Positions 6,358 through 7,927 of a DNA stretch of 7,927 bases are shown one piece after another. The notes under the pieces were generated by a model. It saw only the letters and a list, made by a program, of their open reading frames with translations. It did no database searches and was not told the origin of the DNA. The translations under genes were made by a program, and so were the position numbers. Origin of the DNA: Calditrichota bacterium (GTDB taxonomy: Bacteria > Zhuqueibacterota > Zhuqueibacteria > Residuimicrobiales > Krinioviventaceae); NCBI GenBank assembly GCA_003818595.1, contig RPQV01000142.1:1-7927 (forward strand), read 5' to 3'. Numbering within the stretch: position 1 is the stretch's first letter; each line of letters begins with the position of its first letter.

Positions 6358-6482
6358 TTCGCAAAATACTCCCTCGCACGGAGACACGGAGACACAGAGA
6401 GAAAAAAATAATCATTATTTTATTCTCCGTGTCTTTGTGCCTCCGTGCGAGAAAAATCTTGGCCATCTCTGCGTGATTCTCA
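6348..6482. repeat. Palindromic intergenic repeat element with 9-base direct repeats
   Basis: TGATTCTCA occurs at 6348-6356 and again, in the same orientation, at 6474-6482. The 117 bases between them contain a long imperfect palindrome built on 'cacggagacac' units. The arrangement is that of a small non-autonomous element with target-site duplication, or of a dispersed intergenic hairpin repeat. No open frame of useful length is present, so any mobility would need an enzyme encoded elsewhere. Similar 'ggagacacagag' hairpins are, from memory, common between genes in several environmental lineages. Confidence 0.45.
6373..6451. repeat. 79-base imperfect palindrome between convergent genes
   Basis: The outer arms CTCGCACGGAG (6373-6383) and CTCCGTGCGAG (6441-6451) pair perfectly. 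Pairing continues inward through CAC, AGACAC, GAGA and an A/T run, giving about 28 matches in 34 positions. Three of the six mismatches would be G-U pairs in RNA. The loop is AT-rich and centred near 6412. It lies between two convergent genes and could act as a transcription barrier in both directions, although neither side has the T run of a standard intrinsic terminator. The left arm also contains GGAGACAC twice in tandem (6380-6395 region). Confidence 0.8.
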
Positions 6483-6506
6483 AATCATCCTCTACAAATT
6501 TTGCTC

Positions 6507-7927
6507 TCAGAATTCCTCGATGAGTTTTTTTACCTCCCCATACAGCACCGGCCCCGCGTCAGGCCCAAGCGAATTGACTTCGCCGTACATGGCTTCTTTT
6601 TCACTGTAAGTGAATGGCGGCTTGACGTCCCAGTGCGTCTTGGGCATGATATAGCCCACCTCGTCATTGGCCAGCCCGAGAACAAACTGGATATCGCCGC
6701 GCATCAACTGCCGCAATGGCGGCGCCTCCACGGGATCGATCTCATAGTCTCGGCCCGCAGGCGTCTCGATGCCGCCGTTGACGATTTCGGGATTTATCTC
6801 ACCGGGAATGGTGAGAAACCACGCCGATCCGATAGAAAAGAGATTGATCTCGCTGCGAATGGTTTTTAATTGCGGAATGCCGCGATCAAACACCCCAAAG
6901 ACGGCGCCGAGTTTGAATATTCGATTTTGCGCTTTAAAATGGAACGTCTTGGCGCGCAGGCGCAGGGCAGGCTTTTCCAACAGCTGCCAATCGCCCTGTT
7001 CGACAGCAGCCAGCACCTTGTCGGCGAGTCGATAGCCCTGTGCGCGCGCTTTATCGAATGAGCAATCATCTTGAGCAAAAGTCTTGTTCATCCAGGGATC
7101 GTGCGTCTCGGCATCCAGCGTCGTCATCAACCCTCCGACAGCGCCCTGGGCGAACAGGGCCATGCCGCCGAGTCCGTCACGCTTTACCTCGCCGTCATAG
7201 ATGATGCCGTTCTCCACGCCTTCGAGCAGGTAATGCACAAAATCCGCGGTGATCTGCAGATTGCGACTGCTCATCGTCTCCGGATGGCAGCCGAAATTCA
7301 AGAGTATGCCGAGATGCTCATTGGATTCCGCCTGGGTGAACCGCATCATCCGCACCACGCTGTCAAAACATGCAGGCGGACGACCATCCATGATGATATC
7401 ATGACCAATGGAATCGATTAGAGCAATGGATATCCGTGCGGGTTGTCGCTGTCCAAAGGCGTCAACGATGGCCTGAGCCGCCTGTTGCTGGACATAGCGT
7501 AAATAATCGCGATTGACTCCGCTTTTATACTCGCTCTCACCCCACAAACCCATCAGATCCGGCACCTCATGGCAATGGGTGGAGGAGACGATCACATGAT
7601 CGATTTCCGGAACCTGCTTGCGGACTAGATCGCGCAGGGTGATGACGCCATCGTGAAACAGCCCAATGGCATCCACGGTGACGCAGGCGAGCTGCACGAC
7701 GCCGTCATCCCAGACAATCGCGCGCGCCCACAGATCATCGTGTACCCCCTGCGCAGGTCGACTGTTATGAAAGCCGGCGAGCCAAAATGCATCGAAAACA
7801 CCATTGCTGTTGCGGTCAATGAATGAGTCGCCTTTTTCCGGTTCAAATCGCGCATTGCCGTCGACATCGACCCACGTGTCTTCAATCAGGGGTGTGATCC
7901 GGCTTTGCGCCAGTCCAACCTTGATGA
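6507..7927 (-). CDS. Neutral-ceramidase-like metal-dependent hydrolase, 5' end missing
   Basis: The frame is open on the minus strand from the window edge to a TGA at 6507-6509, 472 visible residues; GTG or ATG codons inside are not the true start. The first visible residues, IKVGLAQSRITP, and GVHDDLWARAIVWDDG (about 60-75) match the start of the neutral/alkaline ceramidase domain. Likely zinc ligands, by family analogy, are in STHCHEVPD (H117/H119), NFGCHPE (H214), IPGE (E376) and the Tyr of DEVGYIMP (Y425). Between the two N-terminal motifs sit two Asp/Asn-rich loops (about 20-28 and 37-45) resembling calcium-binding EF-hand or dockerin loops. Where ceramidases carry their nucleophilic Ser (GDVSPN), this protein reads QGAVGG (260-265), so ceramide hydrolysis is doubtful. 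Any signal peptide is outside the window. It converges on the sulfur operon and has no visible functional link to it. Confidence 0.8.
   Translation of the reverse strand, partial: IKVGLAQSRITPLIEDTWVDVDGNARFEPEKGDSFIDRNSNGVFDAFWLAGFHNSRPAQGVHDDLWARAIVWDDGVVQLACVTVDAIGLFHDGVITLRDLVRKQVPEIDHVIVSSTHCHEVPDLMGLWGESEYKSGVNRDYLRYVQQQAAQAIVDAFGQRQPARISIALIDSIGHDIIMDGRPPACFDSVVRMMRFTQAESNEHLGILLNFGCHPETMSSRNLQITADFVHYLLEGVENGIIYDGEVKRDGLGGMALFAQGAVGGLMTTLDAETHDPWMNKTFAQDDCSFDKARAQGYRLADKVLAAVEQGDWQLLEKPALRLRAKTFHFKAQNRIFKLGAVFGVFDRGIPQLKTIRSEINLFSIGSAWFLTIPGEINPEIVNGGIETPAGRDYEIDPVEAPPLRQLMRGDIQFVLGLANDEVGYIMPKTHWDVKPPFTYSEKEAMYGEVNSLGPDAGPVLYGEVKKLIEEF

Noticed and set aside
6373..6451. The long palindrome as a CRISPR repeat or as a standard intrinsic terminator.
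   Set aside because: There is only one unit with no spacers, so it is not a CRISPR array. Neither strand has a T run directly after the stem, so it is not a canonical terminator, though it may still slow transcription.
7695..7697. GTG on the minus strand as the start of the ceramidase-like gene.
   Set aside because: The same frame continues upstream without a stop to the window edge and encodes further family motifs (KVGLAQSRITP, GVHDDLWARA), so the start lies outside.

Overview
The window reads as bacterial chromosome of moderate GC content with dense gene packing, Shine-Dalgarno sites and stop/start overlaps. A Tat-exported molybdopterin enzyme with an iron-sulfur and an NrfD partner points to an anaerobic or facultative organism with a respiratory sulfur metabolism. 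The ceramidase-like protein with EF-hand-type loops and the long 'cacggagacac' type palindrome make me think of an uncultured FCB-group lineage (Calditrichota/KSB1-like). That placement is a weak inference from memory, not something the sequence proves.

Layout. Bases 1-54 hold the last 17 codons of an unidentified plus-strand gene that overlaps mobA by ATGA. mobA (51-665) makes the bis-MGD form of the molybdenum cofactor. An AT-rich gap (666-761) with two dyads probably holds a promoter. Next come a polysulfide/thiosulfate reductase-type catalytic subunit (762-2939), a four-cluster ferredoxin-like subunit (2941-3480) and an NrfD-type quinone-linked membrane anchor (3556-4506). They are followed by two half-size YeeE/YedE sulfur-transport proteins (4534-5076 and 5073-5678) and a membrane-anchored rhodanese-like protein (5675-6334). 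The last three are tightly packed, with ATGA overlaps between YeeE-1/YeeE-2 and YeeE-2/rhodanese. A 172-base convergent intergenic region holds a small stem-loop and a 79-base imperfect palindrome flanked by 9-base direct repeats. The rest (6507-7927) is the minus-strand 3' part of a neutral-ceramidase-like metal-dependent hydrolase, whose 5' end lies outside the window.

Working together. MobA would supply the cofactor for the catalytic subunit. The catalytic and Fe-S subunits would sit on the outer face of the cytoplasmic membrane, exchanging electrons with quinol through the NrfD anchor. The YeeE pair would carry thiosulfate or another sulfur species across the membrane. The rhodanese-like protein would bind or hand over sulfur outside the cytoplasm. 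Its active-site Cys is replaced by Ser, while its last residue is a Cys at the end of a long, probably flexible tail. That is the most unusual feature of the window and suggests a non-classical sulfur-carrier or sulfur-binding role. Substrate and direction of the redox complex cannot be settled from sequence.
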